Shown here piece after piece: positions 8,101 through 20,100 of a DNA stretch of 23,773 nt. Made by a program: the position numbers and the translations under genes. The DNA is taken from the NCBI GenBank assembly GCA_903835325.1, contig CAILMU010000072.1, positions 1-23,773 of the forward strand, written 5' to 3'. The notes below the pieces were generated by a model. It was not told where the DNA came from. It worked only from the letters and a program-made list of their open reading frames with translations, and made no database searches. The DNA is from an uncultured Microcaldota archaeon (GTDB taxonomy: Archaea > Micrarchaeota > Micrarchaeia > Anstonellales > Bilamarchaeaceae). The first letter of the stretch is position 1. Every line of letters starts with the position of its first letter.

Positions 8101-11100
8101 GCCGATGACGATGCGAAAGCGGCCGTCCTCGACCAAAGGGCCGCGGAACTCAGCGCTGATTCGAAGCAGATTTCTGAAAGAGCGTTGCGGTTGATGGGCG
8201 CGGCGAATTCCGTGCTCAACGGCGTCATTACACTGAACGACTCCATGAGGCTGAACACAAGGCATGCCGAAAGCGGCTGGCTCGATGCCAACACAGGGAT
8301 CCGTTCAGTGGCTTCAGGCGCAGGCGAACTGATCCGGCAGGACGCTCAGGGCGCCAAGGGGGCCGAGGCAGACAGGCTCACCGCATCGGCTGAGATCGTG
8401 GATAATTTCCCTAGGGCAAGATCCGTCCTCACCCTGAATGCGGATAATTATATCGACAGGTTCGGATTGGTGAGGGTGAAAAAGGCCGGCGAGGGCGTGC
8501 CGGGGACCGGAGAGGCTGAACGGGTCAGCCGGAAAGATGCCATCGCCCTCATCGAGATGGGCGCTAATGCGGTAAAGATAGGCAAGGAAAAAATCAGCCA
8601 GCAGGTGGCGATCCAGAACACACGGAACAGCATGGATGGGGAAAGGCAGTGGATGAAGCAGCAGTACATCAGCAATGCCTCTTTCGCGATAGGCTCGATG
8701 ATCGAGACCCTGCGCAAGAAAGACCAGAAGGCGTATGATAATTTCCTCAAGGAAAACAATATCCACACAACTGTCAGCGAGAAAGGCGTGAGCCTCCAGC
8801 TGCCGCAGGATCCGACTAAGCTGTTCTATCTGTACACGAGCCTGTGCCAAACCCTCGGGATCAAGTGGCATGATGACCTGGACGGCAAAGGGGAAGGCGA
8901 CAAGCCGCTCCTTCTTGATGGGAACGAGTTCAACACCCGCTTCAACCAGAGCGCAGGCGCGATTTCCACCGAGAACTTCAAGGCCGCATCAGGAATGCTC
9001 GGCTCCCTGCGGGGCGAGCTCCGTGGCAGGTACCACATGGCGATTAAACCCATCACCCAGGCAGACCTGGATTTCGAGCATGGGAAAGTCGCAGTTAAAG
9101 GCCCCGGAGCGCTCAGCGGTGCCTCGCTTGCAGAGGAGGTCATCGCAAACATCGATGATAAAAATGAACGGGAGGCGATGAGGGCCAAGCTCGAGGATAC
9201 CAAGAAGTATGGCAAGGGCGGGGTCGAAGGGTTCCTGGATGAGCTGCGCTCCAGCCGCGGGGATGTGTTCGAGAAGGTCCAGCGAGGGGAGATGGTCCAA
9301 TACGATGGCGACAAATATTATACGAACGCAAGGACCGCCTATCGCCTGCATCAGCAAGGGCATATCACTGATGCGAATACGCTCGATCATATGAATGAGC
9401 GCGAGAGCTCAAGCGCTGAGGACAGGCAACGGGAGGACAACACGCGCCTCGCCGCCCGCGCGAAACGGATCGATGCCCTGACGGATGCCAGAAAAGCGTA
9501 CGATGAATTCAGGCCTGGCGACATAGGCAACAAAGAATGGGTCGAGATGCCGGACGAGCAGAGGCTCAGGGAGCTGAAGAAGAGGGGCGTGAACGAGGCA
9601 GAGCTAAAGTCATCGGTCGAGAAATATAAAGCCAACAAGCTGGATGAGGCAAAGCGCTGGGAAAGCGTCGAGAGGAAGCTCGAAGATTCCCGTTCTTCGC
9701 TTTCCGCCGGCAGGATAAACGTGGATGAGAATCTCCTCTCCAGGCTGGTAGAGGCCTTGCCGGAAGAACGCGCAGGCAGGTATTCTGCCGAACTTTATGC
9801 CGCAAAGGCTGAAGCAGACCCGAAAATCCGCGCCGAGAAAGTGGCTGAGGTATATCGGAAACTATCATCAAGCCCGGACGACATGCAGACCGCGGTGAAT
9901 GGAGTCCGCGGGATGATGGGGACATATGCGCCTGATCTGAAGCCGAGCAAGGAGCAGGAAGGGATGCTTGCCCAGTTGGATGGCGCGGCAACATTCGCAA
10001 GCACGCAGAATCTCGCGGCATCAGCCAGCCGCAGGGACGAAACCGCAGGACTGCTGATAGACAAAGCGAGAAACGCGTTCGCAGAATCGGATGCGGCGAA
10101 AGCAGCAGGCGATGAAGCAACCGCCCTCAAAAAAAGGATGGAGGGACGCAGGGACCTTGATGGGGCCATGGCTGTGATGGGCAGCGTTGGGAAGGCCATG
10201 GATGCGGATTCGGCGAAGGCTTATGCCGATGCGCTCCAGGCGACCAAGGAATGGAAGGTGTGGGACCGGGGCAAGAAGATAGCACCCGCTGATTCAGAGA
10301 GATTCGACATACAGGTGATGGCGGATACCGAGATGGATTTGCGGCTCCTTCAGCAGGGGTGGAGGAAACGCAGTGACGGCACGCTCGAGCAGGCGGAACT
10401 GACACCGAAAGCAAGGGAGCTCGTTGATAAAGCTGTCAGCTCGATGGATGCCATCGACAGCAGGCTCCAGGGAAGGATAGACAGGAAGAGCGACTGGATG
10501 ACATATGTTTCCGATTCGGATGCAAAAGAAGGCGCATACGTTTCGCTGCTTCGAAAAAGGTTCGATGGCTTCAAGGAAGCCGCGCTTGCCGGGTTCGAGG
10601 CATCGCGCAAAGGCATAAATCCCGTGGAGCGCGATGCTTTGCTCGCCCGGGCAGAAAAGACATTCAGCACGGCCGGAGAGGCCGGAATCGGGATGCTGGG
10701 ATTCTACGACACACGCACGGATACCGAGCATGCCGCATACGCGCTAGACACATACCGGGAAGTCGGGGAAGGGACTAAGAAATTCGGCAAGGCAGTCGTG
10801 ATAGCCGGGATGTTCGCAGGCGGCACTGTCACAGGCGGTATCTCGACCCATCTGGCAAGCGCCTGGATAACGGCTGAAGGCATCCACGATAACATGGACA
10901 GCTATGTCCGCATGGGCGGATGGAGCGGGATGTCCACATCAGAGAAACTTGGCTGGCTCGGTTCGGTCGCCTCGACTGCCGCCATAGGCGGCGGCCACCT
11001 TATCGGCATGGCGAGGGAGACGATAGCAGAGTCCAAGGCGTTCTCGGCGGCTTGGGCAGTGAGCGGCGAGGAGACCGCTGTCGAAAGCGGCTTGCTCGCA

Positions 11101-14100
11101 AGGCAAAGCACAACGTATTCATTGGGTTTGGGCCGCGAGGAAGCGGCGCAGGAAGTCGTCCGCGCATACGGGACAAGCAGATTCGAGAAGGCCTTGGAGA
11201 CCGGCCAACAAGCCAGCGGATTGTATATCATGGGGCACGGCACTTTCTTGGCCGTCGATGCGGTACAAAGGACCGTGATTGCGGCGCAGACCGGGCAGAC
11301 ATCCACCGTAGAGGCTGCCGGAGAGATATTCTCGCAATTTATGATGCTGGCGGCCCCGGTCCAGCACATCCTGAGCATGGGTAGGCCGCCATCCCCGACA
11401 ACACTGACCTGGGATACACAGCTGATCCTGGCGTTGTCCATTGGCAAGCCCATTCAATATGCGCCGAGGGCAGCCAGGGCCGCAGCTAGGGAAGAGCTTG
11501 CAGTCGCCACGAGGGACACCGGCGCGCCCGGAGTCCGGGCGGCTGAACCGGGAAGGAGAGGCGCAGGAGAAGCCCAAGGCCAGCCTTTGGAAAGAGGGAC
11601 CGGCCTTGAGAGATTGCAGAAGGCGCTCGAGCAGCGTGAGGCCCAGAAGGCCATGGAACGGGGTGGAAGGGAAGGCGAGAAGAAAGCCCCTGCAGACGTA
11701 CGCATAGACACCCAGCACGAGCCGGTGGAAGCCAAAGTCTCGATATCAAAAGAGGTGCTGGATGCCGCGAGGGAGAAAATCGCAAAGGTCGAGACCTTCA
11801 AAGCGGATGAATCCCTTCCAAACAGAGAACGCTGGAACAACGAGAAGATATTCGCGGCGGTAGGCCATGTCCTTCAGGAGAATGCCCGGGCCAGGCAGGA
11901 GAATGCCAGACCCGGGGAGACTGTCGAGAGCAATGTGCTTGTCGTCCCGGTCGATAAATCAGGCCTCAACAACATCGACAGGATAAATCCTAAGGTCGCC
12001 GATATCCTGAGCAAGGAGGTTTTCAGGAACATTATCAAAGCATCAATCGAGATTCTGAAATCCAAAGGATACACCGACATAGCTGATGGCCTTCTGGGAA
12101 ATGGGAAATGCGATGAGAGGGCGCTCTTCCTCGCCGGCGATATCAAAGGCAAGAGCAGGGAGGAAGTTATTAAGGATGTCCAAGACGCGTTCGAGCAGGC
12201 CAAGGATATAGAGACGGGAAGATTGGACAGCTACAGGCTGACTCTCACAAACAAGGCTACGGGCAAGGAGGTCAACACCACACTCGGTGCTTGGATGCGG
12301 GCGAACATCAGGCACGGGGAGGATGTCGCTGTCGCTTTCACGGCCGATTACAGCGACATGGCCAGGATAGATCCTAGCGGCGAAGCTCCGCGCTTGCACA
12401 GCATGTACACGGAAGCCGAAGAGAAAGCTGCACCATACAGGAAGACGGTCGTCGAAGCGCTCAATGCGGAAAAGCTGTCGAGACCAGGAATCGATTCTGA
12501 TAAACCGATGATGCCCGTTTCGGATCCCAAAGATACGTTCCAGAGCGGGACCGCATACGCAGTGAGGTACCATCTGACTGATCAAGGCGTGCGAGCGGTC
12601 CAGGCCAGTCTTACCGGCAGGGTCACGGAGCTGGGCGCAGAGGGTCTTACCAGCATCGGCATAAGCAAGGAGGATGCCAAGATTTACCTTACGGAGTCTG
12701 CGAAAGGCACATTAAGGGAACAAATGGCGCGGAAGGAGCTTCAAAAGAAATACCCGGACATCGCCGCAAAGAAAACAAACTTGCAGAAAATCGCTGCCCA
12801 GAAGGTATTGGAAGAATATCCGCAGCTCCACGGTAACGAAAAGGAAGCGGGTGAGCTGGTGAAGCAGGCATTTTCAAGAGAAGGCCTCAGCATCCAGCAG
12901 TTTGCGCAGATTGTCCCGAGGAAAGGATACCTGTTCTCCGACTCCATCCAGAACTCGGAAGGGAACACCTTCGTGGGCTACGGCGTGATGAACGGCCTGA
13001 GCCAGATAGCGCTTGATATATTCGACAGCGAAATCGGCAAGATAGATAGCGACCGTCAAGTCAGCAGCAGGTATATGGGCAACCTGTCATTCTACTCCAG
13101 GGCGAGCGGACCGGAAGCAGAGAATGTCCGCGCGCATATGCAGAACCTTATCACTGCCAACCTTATAGGAACGAACATAGCGGTGGAAGTCACCGCTGTG
13201 GAAGTTAAGGACGGGGAAACGACAAACGATATCGCTGCCAAGCAGTTGGCCCAGAGGATGGGGATAAAGAACCTGGATGCCGAAACCCTGGACCGCGGCG
13301 AAAGGTTAGTAAGGATGCTACAGGCCGGTAATAAAGACCTGATCGGCCGCGCGAATGGAAACGCCGAGCCGCCCGAAGCTGTCGCTAAACTTATCGAAGA
13401 TATTACCGATACAGGACGGAAGGAGCTGCGCCGCGTCAGGGACGCCCTGAACGATATGACTGTTCCAGAGAGGAACCAGTTCTTCGATTTCGTAAGGACG
13501 CATGCCAAGGATATCGATGGGGCCGAGCGCATCCCTGAGGTCGAAGTCCCGAAAGAGGCCGAGGTCCCGGTAGAGATGAAACTGGCCGCAGGAGCGGAGA
13601 GGCAAGGCGCTCCGGATACAACCAGGGGCACGACACGTCCCGCGCTAAGGGCAGTGCCACAGCCGGAAGAGGTTTCCAAAGCCGCGCCGGCAGTCGCCCC
13701 GCAACAAGCTGGGAAAGCTCTGGAAAGGCCACAGGCAGAAACCGCGGAACAGGCCGGAGCAAGGACGAAGGTCACGCTCAATAATGTCAAGAGGGCGGAA
13801 GATGGCAGCCTGCTCTTCCAGTACGGGCAGGCCAATGCGGTCGTGAAACCGACCGGAGAAAAAGGATCTGTGCCGAACACGACGGTCGTGGATGTCACGC
13901 TGCCGCAAATCAACGAGGGAGAGAGGCCGGTTTCCTTCAGGATGGAAGTGAACAGGGATTACGATTACGTCCAGACTTCTCAGAAGGCGGTCAGCGAAAC
14001 CATAGATATGGCGATTACATTAGGTATGAACGGCGCATGGCCGAGAGTCGAGGAGCTCGCGAAGAAGATGGGGTATTCGGACGCTATTGGAAAAGCCAAG

Positions 14101-17100
14101 GTCGAATACATCGACAGCCAGATAGCCAAGTTCAGGGCGGCAAACCCTCCGCAGCCCGAACAACCAGGCGCATTTAGAAGGATATATACTGAAACAGAGA
14201 ACGCAAGGGCCGCAAGGATAATCAGGCACATCGAATTCAGTGTCGAGACCCCGGGAATGACCAAAGAAGAGATTGAATTCGCAAACAGACTCAAGAACAA
14301 CCCTTTTTACATCACCGAGACTTCGTTTGGTTCGCGGATGAAAATGGCCCTGGCGTGGGTGCGTGAGAACGAAGCGGTCATCACAGCCGAAGAAGCGGGT
14401 ATGCAAGCACCGCAGAAGGCGGCTTGGAAGACTGAGGACAATGTCCGGGTCCAGCAGATTCAGGCGTATATCTTATACGCCAGGGATGACCCCATACATC
14501 TGAAGAAGATTGCATCTGATGCGGTCTTAGAGCTGGTCGGCAAGAAGGGAGTGGATCCGGAAAATGACCTTGTCAAGCTGCTGGACAGGTTGGCGCAGGG
14601 CGTAGAAGATCCGAAACTCAGGGGGCAGATAATCAATGGCATCCAGATGGCAGGATCGAACCTGATTCGGGAAATGACCACGGAAGCGGCGAAGGCCAAT
14701 AAGGCGCCTCCTGTTGTGGAAGTTAAAAGCAAAGCCGCAGTACCGGCTGAAGCCGTGCCGCCAAAAGAGGCGGGAGCGGCCCTGGAAAGGGAAGCGCCAG
14801 CCCAGGATAAAGTCACACCTTCAGCTAAGGAGTCTGCAGAGGAACACGCGCCACAGAAGACCGAAACTCCCGCCGCAAGAAAAGCGGTGCCTGAAGCTGA
14901 AGAAGTGAAGGTCGAAGCCGAAGCGCCTGCCGCCAGGAAAGCAGTACCTGATGGTGATAGGGAACAAATTGATAAGGATGTCGCCAGATTGCGCTCCATC
15001 ATCGATTCCGGCAGGAAAGACATCCCTGAAGAGCATAAAGAAGCGCTCGAGCTTTTCGACAATATGACCAAGGCGGGCATCCCGAAAGAGGAAGCGCTTG
15101 AAAGCGCGGCCCAGCTCGCGGCGCTTGTGAAAACCATCCGGGAGAATAATTCGATATATCCTTATCCAGTTGAAGAGATTCTCAATAATTGGCAAGGGCC
15201 CGCAGAAGGGAAAGAGGAGGTCAGGGCACAGATAGAAGCGACGGTAAAATATTTCACTGACCTAATCGCGCAGAATCCAGCTCTTTTCAGACCAGTAGAA
15301 TCAATGGAACTCGAAGGCAATACTTACCGGATTTGCGCTCCGATGAAGATGGGCAAGGACACCGTTGTGCCCATGTTCGTCACAGATTCGGAAGGGCGCA
15401 CCGAATTCCTTCTTTCATACCGGTCAGAATCCCAGGCATCATGGCGCAGATTCCCAGGTATGATCACTACGGGGATATGGAAAGGGGAAAGCGAACACCT
15501 CCAGAATCTTCCTTGGGAACTGCAACGGACATTGGATGGGATGCATACCAAGGCAGAACCGCCGGCTGTCATGAAGGATGGGAAACCGATAAAGCTATCT
15601 GATATCGACATCCCGTTTTTCGTCTTTTCCGAAGCCCGGGTCCAGGATGAGGTGAAAAGCTCTCAAGCGCCAGACCTCTCCAAAGGCTCCGGAGACCTGC
15701 CATTCAATGTCGTCGCAGCATGGGAGGCTGGAAGGGAAGACGGGATATATGGCAGGCACACCAATATGGTTGTCGAATCTAAAAACGGGAAATTCAGGTA
15801 CGGCATCGCTGTGACGGTGGATCCGAAAGATGCCACCCAGGATATCATGTTCATACAATATATCGAGAGCACAGAAGGGAAAGGGATTGTCGGTGGCACG
15901 CGTAAAGGAGCGGTTTCCCTTCCAGAAAACGAAAAGGAATGGCTAACGCCAGGAGCGGAATATCCAGAACAGGTCGGGGAACTTCGGCCGGGAGTCGCGT
16001 CGAGAGACACAGTCGGCATTAGGGGCGCGCGGGTAAGGCTGGGGGTCCATAATTCTGAAGATAGCCCGTTCCATGAATTCAACAACAATCTGAAAGATAC
16101 AGGAGTTTTCCGGAAAATCAGAGAGGGAAAAATCAAGGAAGCGGTGGAGACCGGAGAAAAGATAGGAAAGCAGAAGGGGCCAGCGCCTCAGGAAGGGCAG
16201 AAAGAGGTGCCGAAACTGCGCGAGGTTCCGCAACCGGCGCCTGAAGCTAAGGAAGCGAAAGGCGAGATACCAACCAAAACCGAAAGCATGGAGGCGCCGG
16301 GGATAAGCAGGAGAGCCGCACCGTCCGAAGAAGCGCCGGAAGCGAAAGCGCCTGCCAGAGCCCCGCAACCCGCGGTCCCATCATCGGCCCCTAAACAAAT
16401 GGAAGTCAATTATGACCGGCTTGATACTGAATTCGAAAGGCAGAAGACGGTGGCTGTAGTCAATAATCTGCCGTTCGAAGAGGGGGCTAGGCCCATCGCC
16501 CACGACTTTTACTTAATCTGGAACCGGGCCAAAAACGAGGCTGAAGAGAAAAATCTCGCTCAACAGCTTAGCACAGGAGAGGACGGAAAGATCGATACAG
16601 CCAAGGCAGATACCCTGATCAAGATATACACGCAGCTAAAGAAAAGATTCGGCGGCACTTATGAGAGCGACCGCATAAGGATGATAATAAGCGAAGCGAA
16701 CGCTATTGCGAGGATCGATAATGCTTTCGATAAACAGAAGAGCGAGGCTGAAGGGAAGGGTTTCAGGTTTAATGATGGAGCGAGGTCCGTCGCGCACGAC
16801 CTTGATTATCTTGTGAGGATGGGCACGGATCCCAAGAAAGCTGATAACTTGGCAGATCGATTAAGTACTGACCAAGCAGGCAATACAGATTATGCAAAGG
16901 CAGACCTGCTTCTCGCGGCGCAGAAAAGATTGAATTCGTTTTCGGGGAAAGACAGCACCAACGATCCGAACAAAATCATCGATGAGGCTAGAGCCATCGA
17001 TTTCACATTGAGGAGCCAGAATGCGCCGAAAGCGCCATCTCAGGTACAAGCAGAAGGGCCAGCCTCTCCGGAAGCGAAAGCCGAGGCGCAAAAACCCCCC

Positions 17101-20100
17101 GGCATCCAGCCGTCACAGGAAAAGAAGACATATCTGATTGACGGCATCCCGATCGAGTTCGGACCTGGAGAGAAAATCCCACCTGAAGCGATACCCATCG
17201 TGGAGGGAAGACCTGTCGAGAAACAAGCGGCACGGGTGGCCGCAGAACCGAAAATGATTACGATAATACTCAACGACCTCCCATTCAAAATCAGAGAAGG
17301 CGATCCAATACCTCCTGGAGCCAAGATATTGCAGGAAGAAGGTGTTGGAGAGCAACCGCAAAAAGTCCAGCAAGCTGGGCCCAAGCGCGAGACTTTCGAA
17401 GAGAGAATGAATCGTAAAGAAAACGAACGCATGCAACTGCGAGATGGAATCCGAGGGCTTCTGGACAAGCCGCCAGGTGCGCGAGCAGAAGGATTAGGCC
17501 CTATCGCAGATGAAACCAGAAGCGATGATATCGGAAAGCGCGTGGATGAACTGAAATCAGATAACACATACCAAGCCATATCAAAAATCCCGGGAGTCAA
17601 GGATATCATAGCCAACAGATTATCATTATCAAGCAATAGAGGATCGTTGCCGGAGATAGATGAAATCCTTACTCCGGTCCTAAAGACAGGAAACAACGAC
17701 GTGCTTGTTGGCATCGTAAAGGCGATACGGGATTCAGCGGGGAATGAACGTAAGGCTCTTGAAAATACCTTGCTGAAATCAGATCCGGCCATAGGGAAGC
17801 TGCTTATCGACCTTGCTTCTGGGGCTTACGCTGGAAAAGAATCTCTCGTCATAGCGCATTACAGGATGGCTGCTGAACTCGATACGACGATCTTGAGCGC
17901 ATCGACGAGGATGGCTATAGAGATTTCCAAATTGCCAAAAGACGACCGAAATATTGTTATGGAAGTGCTTGCCAGGACAAAACCTTTCATGGCCGCCCAG
18001 ATCTCAGATGCCCTGGCTTTCAGCGACCAGAAAATCGATAATCAAGCAAGACAAACTATCATCGAGCAGCTCCAAAAAGATTTTATACCAAACAGCGCCG
18101 AAGAGAATACCCTTGCGTATAGGATCACTACGATGGATGCGGGCACCCGTCGCGAGATACTAGGCGAAGCTTATGACCAGATGTCGGCAGCAAATAAGGC
18201 AAGGTACAGGAGCAGGGAAGGTTTCATCGACCTCATAGAAGGGGTTTACGCAAGCAACGCCGACTATTCAAGGACAGGGGAGATACTCCTCAGGGAAGGC
18301 GCAGGCGCGGTCATAGATGTCGCTGACAAACAAGCATCTGAAAAGGCAGCAAAAAGCGAAGGAGTTTTCGCCAAAGGGGAAAGGGAAAATATCAAGGCCC
18401 AGGGAGTCGAACCCGGGAAAACAGGCGGAATCCGCGCGCTGTATAATATCATGAACCGCGGGATAGACAGAGGAAATGAAGGCCCTCTAAAAATCGAAGG
18501 CAATCCGGATTTTATCGCTGGACCTCATGGGCCGTATTACGTCACTTATGAAGGCGAAGGGAATTTTGCTGTCAACTTTTCCAACCCCAAAGGCTTGAAG
18601 CCCCAGATCCCGCCAAACCAGCATACCGCATACATAGTGCCATCCGAATTCCAGAGGATGCAGTTGGCTTCCATGCTCGCTCTCGATGTATCGGCCGGGA
18701 GGATGAGTGCCCAGGATGCGGCAGCTAAACTCGCTAAGGTTGTCACATACGCGGAATACGGAAAATCCCCGCCGGGGGAATTCAAAGGCGCGAAGGAGAC
18801 GCAAGACAGCCGTTCTGATATCGGAATAAAGCTTCTTGGGAACGGGCAGGAAGTCGTCGAAAAAGCCCGGGGGATAGCCCAGAAGATGAAGAATGGCACG
18901 GTTTCCCCTGAAGAACAATCAGGGTTGAACAGGGCACGAGAACGGGCCAAAGATCAGAGCGTGGATGATTTCGGCCTTGCCCTCCAATACGTGATAGATG
19001 AAAGGGTAAACAAGCCATCGCCGCCACAAGGGCCCGAAGGCCCCAAAGGCAGAGGCCCGCGTGGAGGAGGACCGGTCGGCGAAGGGCAGGCAAGGGAAAA
19101 AATCGCGCCGGTCTATGATATCGGCGCTGCCAGGGAAGCGAAGGCGAAAGCGCAGGTGCCGGAAGGGGCAACGAAAGCGGCCGCCACTCAAATCGAAACA
19201 GGATATAATCCCGCTAAATCAGGCGATGCCGTCCATTTTGCGCAGGACGCCATCAGGGAAGCGATAAGAAACGATGATTGGGCTACCCTCGATAGGCTGG
19301 GCGGGATGGATCCGGCCATCAAGAAACAAGTCGATAGGATAAAAGCGACTGGGAACGATCAGGCGAAAATGATTTATGCGACATCATTAGGTCTAGAGAT
19401 AAACAAGGCGGCGAGAGCAGGGAAAATAACGGTTGTCGAAACCGAGATGGAAGGTGCGAAGGATGCGACGACCGGACTGCCGACCATGACCACCATATTC
19501 CGCATCGTCGCGCAAGGCGCCGGAAGCATCGCGGGTGAGGTAGTGGGCGGAGAGTCTTCCCCAGTACAACCGTCCGGTGGCCAGATCGGGCCCCAAGGCG
19601 CATCATCAGCCCGAGGGCCGTCCGTCTCCCGCGCAGCTGATGAGGAGCTGTCATCCAGGCTGGATGAGAGATTCCCAATCGATATGAACAAGGACAGCAC
19701 TGAGGACTTCCTGTACAAACGGACGATCAGGGACGCTGCGCATGCGCTGAACACAATCTACAGTATGGCGGTCAATGCCGATCAGGCAGAGGCTGTCGCA
19801 GAGAACATGAGCTTCAAGGTCGCTACACCAGAGAGGTACCGCACAGCATTCGATAACCTGAGGGATGAAGCGGCCAAGAAGGGCCTTGTATCCCCGACTC
19901 CGCAGATGATAATCGAAGAAGCCGAAAGGATGGTCGGCGAGAACAAGGCATACAAGAAACCCGCGCCAGCGCTCGGATTGGTCCAGGGGCCATCAGCGCC
20001 CCAGGCCAAGGCTGAAGAGGAGCAGTCACGGACTCCGGCTACAAAAGACATTTTGCAGACCAAACTCGACCAAAGATTCGGTTTCGACATGGATAGAGAC

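Noticed and set aside
13092..13913. Open frame of 273 codons on the minus strand inside the giant gene
   Set aside because: It is antisense to a well-supported long coding frame, its product is Ser/Ala/Pro-rich with no clear domain, and it has no promoter. GC-rich coding DNA often leaves such frames. The same holds for minus-strand frames at 14460-15137, 22381-22986, 9566-10120 and 11119-11718.
19018..19095. Collagen-like stretch (QGPEGPKGRGPRGGGPVGEG) in the giant protein
   Set aside because: Gly is not in a sustained every-third-residue pattern; it is a short Gly/Pro linker rather than a triple helix.
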